Shown one piece after another: positions 22,905 through 34,393 of a stretch of DNA of 64,000 nucleotides (position 1 is its first letter; the number at the start of each line of letters is the position of its first letter). Source of the DNA: Bicyclus anynana (taxonomy: Eukaryota; Arthropoda; Insecta; Lepidoptera; Nymphalidae); the NCBI RefSeq assembly GCF_947172395.1, contig NC_069084.1, positions 8,247,107 to 8,311,106 on the forward strand, given 5' to 3'. Under the pieces are notes generated by a model. The model was given only the letters and a program-made list of their open reading frames with translations. It made no database searches and had not been told where the DNA came from. Made by a program: the position numbers and the translations under genes.

Positions 22905-23995
22905 TTTCTTGTCTGTCTGTCTGTCCGTATTTTTTGTTGACCGGGCATCACGCTGAAGCTACTGAATGAATTCAAATGAAACTTAGCACGGTATGAGAAT
23001 ATAATACGGAGCAGGATAAAGTATACTTTTTATAACGAAAATAAAATCTGAAGGCGGTGAAAAAGGGGTTAAAAGTTTGTATGAAAAGTCCTCCTTTTAT
23101 CCTGGTCAATTTACCCAAGAACAAAAAAAGCGCGGCCCTGGATATTTTACCCAATCACAAAAAACGGAACGCGTGACTACGGCTGGGTATTTTACCCAAG
23201 CAAAAACGAAGTGTGGCCTTCGGCCGGGGGTTTGTGATATGGCCACTGATCATGGCTACGGCTGGGCATTTTACCGATGCACAAAAAACGGAACGCGTGG
23301 CCTTCGGCCGGGGGTTTGTAATATGACCTTTGATCGTGGCTAAGGCAGGGCATTTTACCGATGCACAAAGAACAGAACGCGCGGCCTTCGGCCGCCCACT
23401 TTATTGTGCACCGGCCTTCGGCCGGGGGTTTGTGATGTGGCCTCTGATCGTGGCTACGGCTAGGCATTTTATGCACAAAAAACGGAACGCGCGGCCTTGG
23501 GCCGCGCACTTTATTGTGCACCGGCCTTCGGCCGGTGGTTTATGATATGGCCTCTGATCGTAGCAACGGCTGGGCATTTTACCGATGGATAAAAAACGGA
23601 ACGCGTGGCCTTCGGCCGCGCACTTTATTGTATACCGGCCTTCGGCCGGGGGTTTGTGATATGGCATTTGATCGTGGCTACGGCTGGGCATTTTACCGAT
23701 GCACAAAAAACGGAACGCGCGGCCTTCGGCCGCGCACTTTATTGTACACCGGCCTTCGGCCGGGGGTTTGTGATATGGCCTCTGATCGTGGCTACGGCTG
23801 GGCAATTTACCGATGCACAAAAAACGGAACGCGCATTTTACCCAAGCAAAAAAAACGCGCACTTTATTGTATAGGGGTTATGATTTTGTATTTTTCATAT
23901 ATAAAAAATTCGAAAATGTAAATAGAAGGGGCGAAGGGTTTGAAAATGTACATCGATTTTCACGCGGACGAAGTCGCGGGCATCTGCTAGTAGAC
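22905..23995 (+). mobile_element. Helitron-like element carrying a GC-hairpin minisatellite
   Basis: Starts with TGTC runs and GACCGGGCATCACGCTGAAG, contains the tandem array 23205-23860, and ends CACGCGGACGAAGTCGCGGG then CATCTGCTAGT (hairpin-type end plus CTAGT). Confidence 0.65.
23205..23860. repeat. Minisatellite of about 110-115 bp units rich in GGCCTTCGGCC hairpins
   Basis: The block GGCCGGGGGTTTGTGATATG recurs near 23222, 23308, 23422, 23532, 23645 and 23759. Each unit has one or two GGCCTTCGGCC palindromes, AACGGAACGCG, TTTTACCGATGCAC and TGATCGTGGCTACGGCTGGG. Open frames on both strands here are by-products of the repeat. Confidence 0.85.
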
Positions 23996-25444
23996 AATAT
24001 ACGTCAAATATTAGTTAGTTTGAATAACAATAAAAACAGGAGCTGGTTACTTATATACTTCAAGTTATACTTTGTCCTGGCCATATAGTATGGCATATTA
24101 TGACCCGTACCTTCTGTTTTTAACCCCCGACGCAAAAAGAGAGGTGTTATAAGGCACCATAGCTCCCGAAAGGATGAAGCGATTTCAATTGAGTTTTTTG
24201 GTATTAAAGGTGACTTATGTGCGAGTGTTCTTAAATGTGTTTGATGAAAATCGGTTGAGCCGTTTAAAAGTTGTGGGATCTGAAAGTGGGAAAGAATAAC
24301 CGAATGTCTGGAAATATACTCGAGTGGGGTCTCAAATGAAAGCGCACTGAAAGAGAATATTGAAGGCTTTATCGAGGTAATTTCATGAAATTGAAAATTT
24401 TGGAAAACCCTATCAATTTTTATTATTGCGTTTATAAATGTTCAATCAAATCTAGTTTAGTTCTACTTTCGATAATTTAGTAAACTACACTAATTTTCCT
24501 ATACAAAATATTAATAAAATAAATATTAATTCTTCCTGTATATTTATTACCTTTAAAGAATTTTATTATACTCTGGTTTGATGTAATATTTATGATGGCT
24601 TAAAACTAGTCTTTTTTTGTTGATTTTTCCTGTTGCCTGTGTCGTAGCAAACTAGATTTATATGGAATTTTGAAATAAGGCTTGATTTTTGCAAAGGCGT
24701 ACACGAGTTTCTGATCCAGATCAATGTCAGACTAAGTTAATACAAATACAATTGTATTTGTATTTTTATTTTTAGAGTAAAAAAAAAAAATACCTGTGAA
24801 ATGAACCAACTTGAATAACGCTCAGAAAGCTGTTACTATAACAGAAAATGACTCTGATGAGCCTTAATAAAAACCTAGTTTACCGATGTCAGTAGCTGTT
24901 GTTAAAAGTGTAACAGGTTTTATTATATCACGTGATATCGCGAATATGAAAATAGTGCATTTTACGTTATAATGTATAGTAAATTGGGGTTTTTGGATAT
25001 ACTCGAGTGTGGCAGATGAACATAAACTACATAAACCTTGCATGTCGTTAGATATCGCCATCAAGTATTAGCCCCCAATATTGGTGGGTACGTTTAAAAC
25101 AACCCTCTAAAACGAGTTCATAAATAGAGTATTCATGTACTTCTTTTTTTGGGTTGTTCCTCTTCCTCCCAAACCCCTTATTGGCTCCCCCTCTACTACG
25201 AGTATAAAAGTGCTAATTTTTTAACGTCTTTACGACATAAAGTACAGTATTTTAATATTTCTCTACTAGCACGTAGAATAAGCGTAAGGTGAGTTATCTG
25301 GCATTTCGAAAATCTCATAATTTGAGGGTAACTTAATGTTACAAGTTCTTCCAGTAAGGGTGCGGGTATTACGAGTAACATTCATAATCATCAGAAATTG
25401 TTAATGTGGGCTTGGTGAACATATTGAGGAGGGGATGGTGAGTG

Positions 25445-25705
25445 TTAGTTATCAACCCATGTTTGATTCACTGCTGAGCACGAGTCTCCTCTCAGAATGA
25501 GAGAAGGTAGGCCAGTAGTGTACCACGCTGGCCCAAAAAAAAAAATCTCAGGTATGCAGGTTTCCTCACGATGTTTTTCTTCATCGTTTGAGACAAGTGA
25601 TATTTAATTTCTTAAAATGCTCACAACTGAAAAGTTGGAGGGTGCAAGCCCTGGACCAGATTCGAAATTACGCCCTCCGGAATCGGAGGCTGAGGTCATA
25701 TCGTT
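25445..25705 (-). repeat. SINE-D copy, partly decayed
   Basis: ATCAACCCATGTTTGATTCA, CTCCTCTCAGAATGAGAG, CACCACGCTGGCCC, AACTGAAAAGTTGGAGGG, CGGAATCGGAGGC. Confidence 0.7.
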
Positions 25706-25989
25706 TGTTTGTACACCTACATTCCAAACTAAAAAAAACATAGACACTATTTCAGAACCTCCTCCTTTTTTTGAAGTCGGTTAATGAACTACCTACCTAC
25801 ACATGTAGGGCAGTCAGATGACTATTTTTTTTTGTAGTTCCGTTAATTTATCTCGAGAAACGGAGCCCGAAAAATTTAGACAATTATAATATTATCGGAT
25901 ACACAATGCCATATGACAGATTTTTCTTTTCTACTTCTTGTGTTGTAATTATTTTATCTAATAAACTTTATATTATTATCTTATATTTA

Positions 25990-26018
25990 ACTATTCTTAA
26001 TGATGCATTAAGAATAGT
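25990..26018. repeat. Perfect hairpin, 13-bp arms
   Basis: 25990-26002 pairs with 26006-26018 at all 13 bases; 3-base loop. Confidence 0.8.
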
Positions 26019-26225
26019 AAAATAATTAATTAATTCATCATTATCAGCAATTTTTAACGACCCAGAGAGGGGTTTGCATTAACTAATTAGGGACAATTAA
26101 TTATTATAGTTACACTATTAAAAAGTAAAATAATAATTATCAGGTTTTAATTGAAATGTAGTATTTTGTTATATTATAAAATATGGCACTTACGGGTTCT
26201 TAAAGTCAGTTATTATTAAAAGTTA

Positions 26226-26274
26226 TTTTTAAACACAATTATAACTAACTGCTAGTTATAATTGTGTTTAAAAA
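26226..26274. repeat. Perfect hairpin, 22-bp arms
   Basis: 26226-26247 pairs with 26253-26274 at all 22 bases; loop ACTGC. 410 bp upstream of the gene C start. Confidence 0.85.
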
Positions 26275-26684
26275 GCACGACAGGTAGTCTTCAAAATATG
26301 TATAGTTTTACAGCAACGCAAAACTTCAATATTTTTTTTAATATTAATAAGTTACATTATTTAATAATAAAAGATACGTTTTGGATGGTAATCCCGAGGT
26401 ATTCATCTTTTTAATAATTAAATACCTGTTTTATTATTAAATTATATGTTTGCGTCATACCAATAAACTTGCAAATTGTGCCCAAAGCGAGCTATTGTGA
26501 TGTTGTCTTTGCTGATGAAAAGAGGTGTTTATGGTAAGTTCTGAATTTTTATATTATTTATATTAATTTCTTTATAAAATTGCTTAAATAATCTTTATTG
26601 TATTTTTATTTTTAGATTTATGGTATTTGCTATTTATTATTAGTGTTACAATAAATATATATTTGTACATAAGTACCAAATGAA

Positions 26685-29600
26685 ATGTCAACAATGAAGT
26701 ACCCACTGATTTTGTTAGCGATTCTTATAAAAACCACTAGTCAGCAAGATCAGTGGTCATTGTTAATTAATCCAGCAGTCTCTTACAAACCTTGTACTGG
26801 AGATTATGACATCAGTGTCAATTATGAGCCTGGTCTTCCACCAGACGAAGAAAACAAATACGACCTTACAATCACCAAGCAGTTTCCATTGCATACTAAT
26901 TTGGTAATCGCATTCGATTCCGATGCAAGCATTACGTTGGTAAGTGATATATTTTTCATGTATTGTCTACGTTGTTTGGAAAATATTAATTTAATAATTT
27001 TAACAACATAATAATTAAAATATTAAATATATATTCTTAAGCTTCAACTCATTTAAAATCACTCATGTTAAATATATGACTTTAACTCTGTATTTGTAGA
27101 GCTGTTGTTATACAACTATTGTCATTGTAGCTAATATTATATTATGAATAGTTAAGATTTGGTTTTTGAGAATTACAACATTCTTTCACTATTAAAAAGC
27201 TACATCTTCTTCGAGTAACATAAACTATATTTTATTACCATATCCTGAAGGAATTGGCAACTACGCGGGAGCAAACCTAAACAATCCTACTAATATTAAT
27301 AAACGCGAAAGTTTGTATGGATCTTAGGATGTTTGTTACTCTTTACCGCCGCTACTACTGAAGGGATTTGGCTGAAATTTGGAATGGAAATAGATTTTAC
27401 TCTGGATTAACACATAGGCTAGGCTTTTTATCCCGAAAAAATCCATGGTGCGTCCAAGCGAAAACTGATGATTTTGATGATATGAATGTTTGTTACGCCT
27501 CAACTACAGAACGCAATTAGCTGAAATTTAGTATTGAGATATATTAAAGCATGGATTACCACATAGGCTACTTTTTATCCCGGAAAAATCCATGGTTCCC
27601 GAGGGATTTGTGAAAAATTTAATTCCACGCGGACGAAGTCGCGGCCGTCCGCTAGTATGGTAATAAATATCATATATTATTTATAATAATGTGTTCATAA
27701 TTGCAATTATTTATTTCAGAAAGACAAAAGCTTCGCCAGAGTGGATCTCAATTACGACAACTCATTCACTATTCGATTTTTCAAACCAAAAGATGAAATC
27801 ACATTTACAGTAAAGGGCGTTACACCTGGAGTAATCCCTTACGTATCAAGTCTTGTTATAAACACTAGAGAATATTGTGGTGAGCCACAGTTGGTGGTAA
27901 GTTTATACGATCACATATTATATTTTACTGGTGGTAGAATCTCTACATACTAAAATACTCTAAAACTAAGCCTACTTAAAATGAAACTGATTTTGAATTC
28001 TAAAGGTACTGTTCCACATGCTCTAAAATAGCATGTCATTAAGTATGCTCCGTACATGTGTATGCTTATCGTCAGTTTACATTTGCTAGCAATAAGCATG
28101 CTATTTTTAAGTATGCTCCTGAATAAGCATGCTCAAAGGAAACATTCCAATTACACATGCTAATTTGTATCTATCGCTCTCTGTCTATGATATCGTGTAA
28201 GAAGGTGGAGAGATGAAGGTGAAGAGAATACAGAATAGCAGACTCAATAAGCAAACCTGTTCAGACGCGCTAAAAGCACGCCCCTTTCCACCCGCGCTGC
28301 AAGTAGCATGCTCATTATTAGCAATGTTGCGATACGATATGATGCTAATAAGTAGCAACTGCTCAATAGTAGCGTGCTTTCGTGCTTGAAATGAGCATGT
28401 GTAACAGTAGCTTAACGCATATCTTCTTGCGTTAATCTTCTTGCTTATTTAAAATGCGCATGAGTTCAAACAAAATATTATAAAATTCAAAATTGATTCA
28501 TTGTGATTCCTTCCTAATAGAGCACTGATTATAATCATAAGTAAGACATATTAAAATTTAATTTTAAATTTATTAAAAATATATTTAAATGTAAACTAAT
28601 TATAGAGGAAATAAATTTTTCAACTTGATTATTTATATGTGGATAGGTAAATAATTATTCCTCTTCATATTTCAGGGATACCTAGATCCATATATACAAG
28701 GTTTCAAAGATGCAGCAGTCAGTCCTGATAGAAGACCACAAGGAAATTGTGGAAGACGTAAAGTGACACACACAGAGTTGATTGTAAACGGAGCCTTTAC
28801 GAAACCAGGAGACTGGCCTTGGCATGTTGCTTTATATAAAATTGATCGTTCAACTATAAAATACATCTGCGGTGGAACACTTATTACTAAGAACGATGTT
28901 TTAACAGGTATTATACTGTTTATTGGTGGACTGACGACATCAAGCGAGTCGCAGGGATTCACTGGATGCAGGTGGCTCAGTATCGTGATGTTTGGAAGTC
29001 CTATGTCCTGCAGTGGACGTCCATCGGCTGATATGATGATGATGATATTTTATTTATGAATTAGAATATTTTTGATTTCATAAAAATTGGCTGGCAAAGA
29101 TCGCTTATCATTAAAAAAAAAATTAAATAATATTTTAAAAAATTGGGGTTACAATTTTGACAAACATAATATTAATTGTAAGAAAACGATAAGATTTTTG
29201 ATATCGGATACTTTATTTGATTAACGTAGTTCGTGTCGTTTTGTATGGGCAGCATTAAAGTATTAAATAGAACATTAAATGGTCTTCATTTAGGTACTAT
29301 TTTTGGGTAAAACGGTTTTTTAGGACCTAATATGCCTAATTTGGCAGGCAGTTAAACATAGGCCTTGAATTTTCCTTTACAGCTGCACATTGTGTTACGT
29401 CAAGAGGAACTCCCGTACTACCCGACACTTTGAGTGTTGTCCTCGGGAAATATAACTTGATTGGAGGAGACACAGAGTCCCAAGAGAGAGAAGTAAGTAA
29501 ATCCAAACGTCTCATTAAAGTTCGAAATTCGACGGACATGGTCTTCGAAGGTGTTGGAATGGCGACCCCGCATTATCCCTTGCATTCTGTAAAGTTAGAA

Positions 29601-32244
29601 CTCTGTGACATCGTTCATTTCCATGTTAGTGGTGAAAAATTACATTTTAATTTTGGCATCCTATAACTTCAAATTCGATTATGACTTGTTAGCGAAAAGT
29701 TTGTCGACTAGTGTAAAATTAGAGAATTGTATCCCAAAAAGCGCTGTGTGGTTGAATCCCTCCTAGGTGGACCATTGACGAGGAGCCGCTGGATGCATGC
29801 AGCTCAAAATGTTGGTGGTTTGAAGTCCTCCAGCAGTGAACCTATAAGTCGATCGGCTGATAATGGTAATGCAATATTTTAATGATAATGATCCATACCG
29901 AGGGCTTAGCGTGATCTCCGAGTCATGGGGTTGCTCCGTTAAACTTCTCAAATCCTGACTGAAAAACTTTACTGAGTATCTTACTGAGTACAAAAAAGTA
30001 AATCATATATAAAATTTTCTCGTGTCGCGGTTACTTACCAAACCCCTCCGAAACCTGGACCGATTTTTGAAGTGTGTGTGCATATTGTAGTGTAAATCGG
30101 AGAATCGGCCAACATCTAGGTATATTTCACAACCATAAGTGTTTTTTTTTTAATTTTATATGGCAAAACAACGTTTGCCAGACTAGCTTATGTTCATATA
30201 ATAATTCAATCAACCCCGCAATATTTTATACCCCGACCTGGAACTCGAACCCAGGACCACTAACGAGGCATTTGACAGCCGGTAAACTATTATTAATATG
30301 TAGGTACTAATATAAAAAATATTTTCTTAATTTTCAGGTATTCAGTTTGATTGTCCACAAAGACTTTGATCACAAACGGTTGGAGAACGATATAGCGTTA
30401 ATAAAACTGAAATCCGAAGTTGTGTTTAATGATTACATACAACCTGCCTGCGTGTGGTATCCAAAAGCTATTGACAAATTACCAAGCAATACGGATATAT
30501 TCGGAACAGTGAGTAATTGTTCTTCAAGCATCATCATAATTATAGTATTTTTCAGATAGCATGGGTACGGTGACAGACTTGAATCGCGGCAAACTTTCAA
30601 GAGAGAAATGAACTGTCACATCAATAACCCACATAAGGCTCATTGTTGAGCACGAGTCTCCTCTCAGGATGAGAGGTGTTAGGCTAACAGTCCACCGAGC
30701 AAACTTAATTCAGGGTCATCAAGACCCTGAACTAAGTTTGAAAAACTATTGTAAAGAGACTTATTTTAGCAATATATTTCATTTACATCTTAAAATATAT
30801 ACCTAACGTTTAAAATTCACAGTTTTTTTAATTATATTCTGCATAATCTTGTAAAATTAATAAATTAAACTTGCCTTCTGAATACTCATTGAACTTTTTG
30901 AATCAAATTTCAGATTGTGGGCTGGGGATTTGAAAATACAGACCGCTTAGCGCCACAGTTGCGAAAAGCCAAAATGCCCATCGTGACAGAGAGCACGTGT
31001 ATAAAGAGTAATCCTCTCTTCTACTCCAGACTTCTGACAAACAACAACAAGTTCTGCGCTGGCTATCGAAACGGTAACTTTCAATCATTTATAGTTTTAC
31101 AAGTTAGACCTTGACTACAATCTCACCTGATGATAAGTGATGATGAAAAACTTGTTAGGAGTACGATGAAATCCACACTCCTTTCGGCTTTTACACGACA
31201 TCGTACCGGAACGCTAAATCGCTTGGCGGTAGGTCTTGGTCGGTAGGGTGGTAACTAGCCACAGCCGAAGCCTCCCACCAGCCATACCTGGACTAATTAA
31301 GAAAACCTCAATCAGCCCAGCTGGGGATCGAACCCAGGACCTCCGTCTTGTAAATCCACCGCGCTTACCACTGCGCCACGGAGGTCATCAAAATCGATTG
31401 CTGGGTTGATAGTGACGTGACTGTGACTCCGTGATCTACCTCCAGCTGGCCAATTCACTATGATTTATGTTAGCTACCTACCTAATATAATAAAATCCAA
31501 ATCAACAACAAACGCGTTTTTTGTGTTCCGTAAAGCCCATTGTTAACCAAAATCACAATTAAATTGGGCATTGTCATCTACCTACTTTATGATTGTTAGT
31601 AAGCAAGAGAATAGCAACGCATTGGAGCAGCGTGGTTTATCTACGCTCTATATCCCTTGGGATATGGAAGGCCTGACCCTGTCATCATTAACAACCCATA
31701 TTCGTCTCTCTGTTGATCACAAATTTTCTTATAGAACAAGAGTGGGGGGGGGGGAGGGAATAGTCCACCACGCTGGCCCAATGCAAATTGGCTGACTTCA
31801 CACACGTAAAGAATTTAGAAAATTCTCAGTTATGCAGGTTTCTACACAATGTTATTCACCGTTTGAAACACTTAATATTGCATTTCTTTAAATGCACATA
31901 ACTGAAAAGTTGGAGGAAAACCGGACCGTCAGAGGTCACGTCCATTGGGCTATCACGACTTCCTGGCACTGAGCTTAAAATAGGCTGATAACTATGTTTG
32001 TACCAATATCATTATTTCCGCAGGTACCTCAGCATGTAATGGAGACAGTGGCAGCGCCTTCCAAGTGTTCATACCAGACCAGACCGGTGATGATAACCCA
32101 AATGCCATAGGTGCGTGGTACGTACGAGGAATAGTATCGGTCACATTGGCAAGAGTTGATGTTGCCATATGCGATCCAAACGAATATGGTGTCTTCACGG
32201 ACGTTGAAAAATATAAATCTTGGATCGACAACAATATTGCGTGA
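26685..32244 (+). CDS. Gd-like secreted serine protease C (7 exons, 441 aa)
   Basis: Exons: 26685-26939, 27720-27896, 28676-28907, 29383-29492, 30338-30508, 30914-31073, 32024-32244; phases 0,0,1,0,0,1. The start is either ATG 26685 or the in-frame ATG 26694 (MKYPLILLAILIKTTSQ, a cleaner signal peptide). A short out-of-frame uORF begins at 26680. GD_N motifs: YEPGLPPDEENKY, FDSDASITL at the exon 1 end, and KDKSFARV at the exon 2 start. Protease motifs: CGRRKVTHTELIVNG, GDWPWHVALY, H224 (AAHC), D276 (ENDIALIKL), S377 (CNGDSGS), with Ser at position 189. Closest to gene D: shared KAKMPIV and FYSRLL in exon 6, and near-identical exon lengths. Probably an active secreted protease. Substrate unknown. 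Confidence 0.9.
27285..27655 (+). mobile_element. Helitron-like repeat, partly duplicated inside, intron 1 of gene C
   Basis: CCTACTAATATTAATAAACG, GGCTGAAATTTGGAATGGAA, ATCCATGGTTCCCGAGGGAT, then GCGGACGAAGTCGCGGCCGT and CCGCTAGT. The middle body occurs twice. Confidence 0.7.
28007..28409. mobile_element. MITE in intron 2 of gene C
   Basis: Ends TACTGTTCCACATGCTC and, inverted, TACTGTTACACATGCTC (15 or more of 17). The inside is full of GCATGCT/AGCATGC in both orientations. Confidence 0.6.
28910..29045 (+). mobile_element. RTE LINE 3' end, starts at the exon 3 donor of gene C
   Basis: GGACTGACGACATCAAGCGA, CTGGATGCAGGTGGCTCAGT, GGACGTCCATCGGCTGATAT, then (GAT)n. It begins about 10 bases after the donor, so it came very close to the splice site. 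Confidence 0.75.
29750..29870 (+). mobile_element. RTE LINE 3' end, decayed
   Basis: GAGGAGCCGCTGGATGCATG, AAGTCCTCCAGCAG, AGTCGATCGGCTGATAATGG. Confidence 0.5.
30180..30300 (-). repeat. tRNA-like repeat fragment
   Basis: CGACCTGGAACTCGAACCCA followed by GGACC.CTAACGAGGC. The reverse strand carries a B-box-like TGGGTTCGAG. A related piece is at 53770-53855. Confidence 0.4.
30610..30740 (-). repeat. SINE-D fragment ending in a hairpin
   Basis: CGAGTCTCCTCTCAGGATGA to AGTCCACCGAGC, then a hairpin with arms 30700-30717 and 30723-30740 (17 of 18 paired) replaces the rest. Confidence 0.7.
31095..31390 (-). repeat. Full SINE-B, intron 6 of gene C
   Basis: Body as in 56915-57215, ending GGGGATCGAACCCAGGACCT, CCGTCTTGTAAATCCACCGC, CACTGCGCCACGGAGG. 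The minus strand reads as a tRNA-like head (CCTCCGTGGCGCAGTGG, GGGTTCGATCCCC). Confidence 0.8.
31685..31965 (-). repeat. SINE-D copy with a G-run, intron 6 of gene C
   Basis: AACAACCCATATTCGTCTCT to GGCTATCACGACT; a run of ten G stands in the place of AGAGGGGTTAGG. Confidence 0.7.
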
Positions 32245-32282
32245 TACTGGTCAATGATACTTCAAGTGATATGTGTGACGTA

Positions 32283-32288
32283 AATAAA
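32283..32288 (+). promoter_or_regulatory. Polyadenylation signal of gene C
   Basis: AATAAA about 40 bp past the stop of gene C. A second GTAAATAAA copy follows about 30 bp later in a short duplicated stretch. Confidence 0.55.
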
Positions 32289-32421
32289 AATGTTTTGTTG
32301 TGAATCAGACGTAAATAAAATTGTTTAGTTGTGAATCAATTTATTTACCAGCCGACGTCCGTTTTTATCCGCGTAGTTCCTAATCCCCTGCGAATACGGG
32401 TATTAAATATAGGTCATGATA

Positions 32422-32560
32422 CTTTTTAAAATAGGTTTAGTAGATCTAGATCTACTAAACCTATTTTAAAAAGACCCTTTTTTAAAAACCTCTTTTAAAA
32501 AGTTTGTGTGATTGTAGGGAGTCATCTCTGAAGATGACTCCCTACAATCTCACAAACTTT
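32422..32560. repeat. Two large adjacent palindromes downstream of gene C
   Basis: 32422-32473 is a perfect 52-base palindrome without a loop (arms 32422-32447 and 32448-32473). 32499-32527 pairs with 32532-32560 at 28 of 29 bases with a 4-base loop. Confidence 0.9.
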
Positions 32561-33049
32561 CTAACTTTACCTCTATATAATAGTAGTATAGATTAATAAC
32601 CAGATTTTCCCTGCTCTTACTTATTATTGAACAGGAATAGCAGAAGAAGAAGTATAGATACTATATTTTATAACTAGCGATGCCCCGCGGTTTTACCCAC
32701 TTAGTTTCCGTTCCCGTGAGAATATGGGGATTATAATAGCCTATGACACTAAAAAGTAAGGAGGCTTACAAGCGGTAAAAGAATTTTTAAAATCGGATCA
32801 GTAGATCCAGATATTACCCTTTACAACACCACAAACTACCTTTTTATATATTAGTATAGTTAAAGACGTAAAAGTTAGTAAGTACATTATCTTATTGTTA
32901 TGTACACCTTACCTTACAGATTATGACCTTACAGATTATGTACAGAGTGCAGGCACAAGGCCATAATCATAAAAAGGTTATCAATAACAGTGAATCACTG
33001 CTAAAGCTAACGCTTTAGCAGTAAACGGACCAAAGGGGCCTGGCCCGCG

Positions 33050-33175
33050 TATCCTCATACGCAATACGTAAATTTATATGGAATTGAAACGGTTGTGCAG
33101 TAGTGCCACTAGATGGTTCTGTTTCAATTCCTTAGAAATTCGCGTTTACGTTACGTGACAGTAACAGTATCAAAC
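33050..33175. mobile_element. Fold-back MITE, inverted second copy at 58531-58660
   Basis: GGAATTGAAACGGTTGTGCA, GTAGTGCCACTAGATGG, TTTCAATTCCTTAGAAATTC, GCGTTTACGT, with pairing between the two halves. Confidence 0.65.
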
Positions 33176-34103
33176 TGCCACTAGGCCCTCAGTTGTTATA
33201 TTAGTGTACTGTGAGAGTGTCCAATCAAAGGTATTGTATCTTTAGGGTTCCGTAGCCCACAAGTAATCCTTATAGTTTTGCCATGTCCATCTATCCGTCC
33301 GTCCGTCTACGGTCGGACTACTACTACTAAAAAGCTGTAGTGTAAATAATGTACATTAAAAATGTCGTGAAATAAATTCCTAAAAAATATTTATATAAGG
33401 TAACTACATGTAACAACTGAGTAGCAATTACCATTTAAAGAGAGTACGTTTTTTTAAATAAACGACCAACTTAAAAAAACAAGAAAATTGCATACAAATT
33501 CCATTGTAAATGAAATTAATAAAGTTGTCAGTAAAATAACTCAGAGTCTGTTAGAATAGAAAGCTGAAATTAAGCATGAGTATGTATATTAATTACGTCT
33601 AAAAAGTGGTAAAAAGAAAACTTGAAAACAATAGTATCGTTATTGGTATTTTTGTGCATTAAATAAGGGTTTAAAGTGCTAATTGCTACGGAACCTTCAG
33701 ATTATGCATTGAATGTGACCCGACACGCACTTGGCCGGTTTGTTTAATTACTGTTTGGTAGGTATATTAGCACTTGACGTTGACCTTGAACATCTCAAGA
33801 TGCGGATACGAAGTATTGTGATACTTCTGATACAATTTTAGAATTGCTTAAAATAAAAGAAAGATAGGTATACTAATTTTTTTTTAAATTATTATCACAC
33901 ATTCCGAGATGAAGATATGACTAGACTTATACAACCACAACACAATGCACTTGTGTGACGTGTAAACTGATTTCAAAAGAGTATTAATATTTTAATATTA
34001 TTTACACACACATCAAGAGTTTTTTGAATATAATATTATTTTTGTATACATCTATATACTCGTATTGTTATATTTTAGAGATCAACAGGAAATGGAGGAT
34101 ATA

Positions 34104-34349
34104 ATGAAACAATTTGTAATTCTGTTGGCTGTATTTATCACAAAAGTAACAGCAGAAGAAGGATGGGCCTTCGTAGGGAATCCTCTATTGCACGCGCATC
34201 CCTGTAACGGATCTGACTTCATAACGCTCGAGTATGAGCCTGGTCTGCCACCTGAGGAAGAAAACAAATATGGCGTGCATTTATTGAAGGAATTTCCAAT
34301 CAGCACAATGATACGCTTGCAACTGGATTCTGATGCGAGTGTTACATTG
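34104..34349 (+). CDS. Stand-alone exon 1 of a Gd-like protease (copy 1)
   Basis: An open, in-phase first exon encoding a signal peptide (MKQFVILLAVFITKVTA) and the first half of GD_N (HPCNGSDF, YEPGLPPEEENKYG, DSDASVTL). It ends at a good donor, TTG|GTAAGT, phase 0, exactly as in genes C and D. An in-frame ATG at 34092 is a second possible start, and an acceptor-like TTTTAG lies at 34073-34078. I see no exons 2-7 of its own before the next exon 1 at 42613. It is closest to exon 1 of gene D (GWAFVG, PPEEENQY). Either it is an alternative first exon that splices about 11 kb on to 45300, or it is what remains of a partial duplication. The lack of stops and the intact donor favour use. Confidence 0.7.
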
Positions 34350-34393
34350 GTAAGTTTGGTACAATATTTTATAATTAATGATAATAAAAATAG

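Larger units (their letters stand above)
23996..26684. other. Intergenic between Helitron element and gene C
   Basis: AT-rich, no exon seen. Contains a SINE-D piece and two perfect hairpins listed separately. The gene C promoter should lie near 26400-26680. Confidence 0.45.
32245..34091. other. Intergenic after gene C
   Basis: No exon seen. Contains the palindromes, Helitron-like scraps (about 32675-32760), and a fold-back element at 33050-33175. Confidence 0.5.

Noticed and set aside
23205..23860. CRISPR-like array
   Set aside because: The host is an insect; units are 110-115 bp without unique spacers, and the repeat is a minisatellite.
23192..23921. Long overlapping open frames on both strands (up to 153 residues)
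   Set aside because: They follow the 110-115 bp tandem repeat and repeat with it; no start context, domain or neighbouring exon supports a protein.
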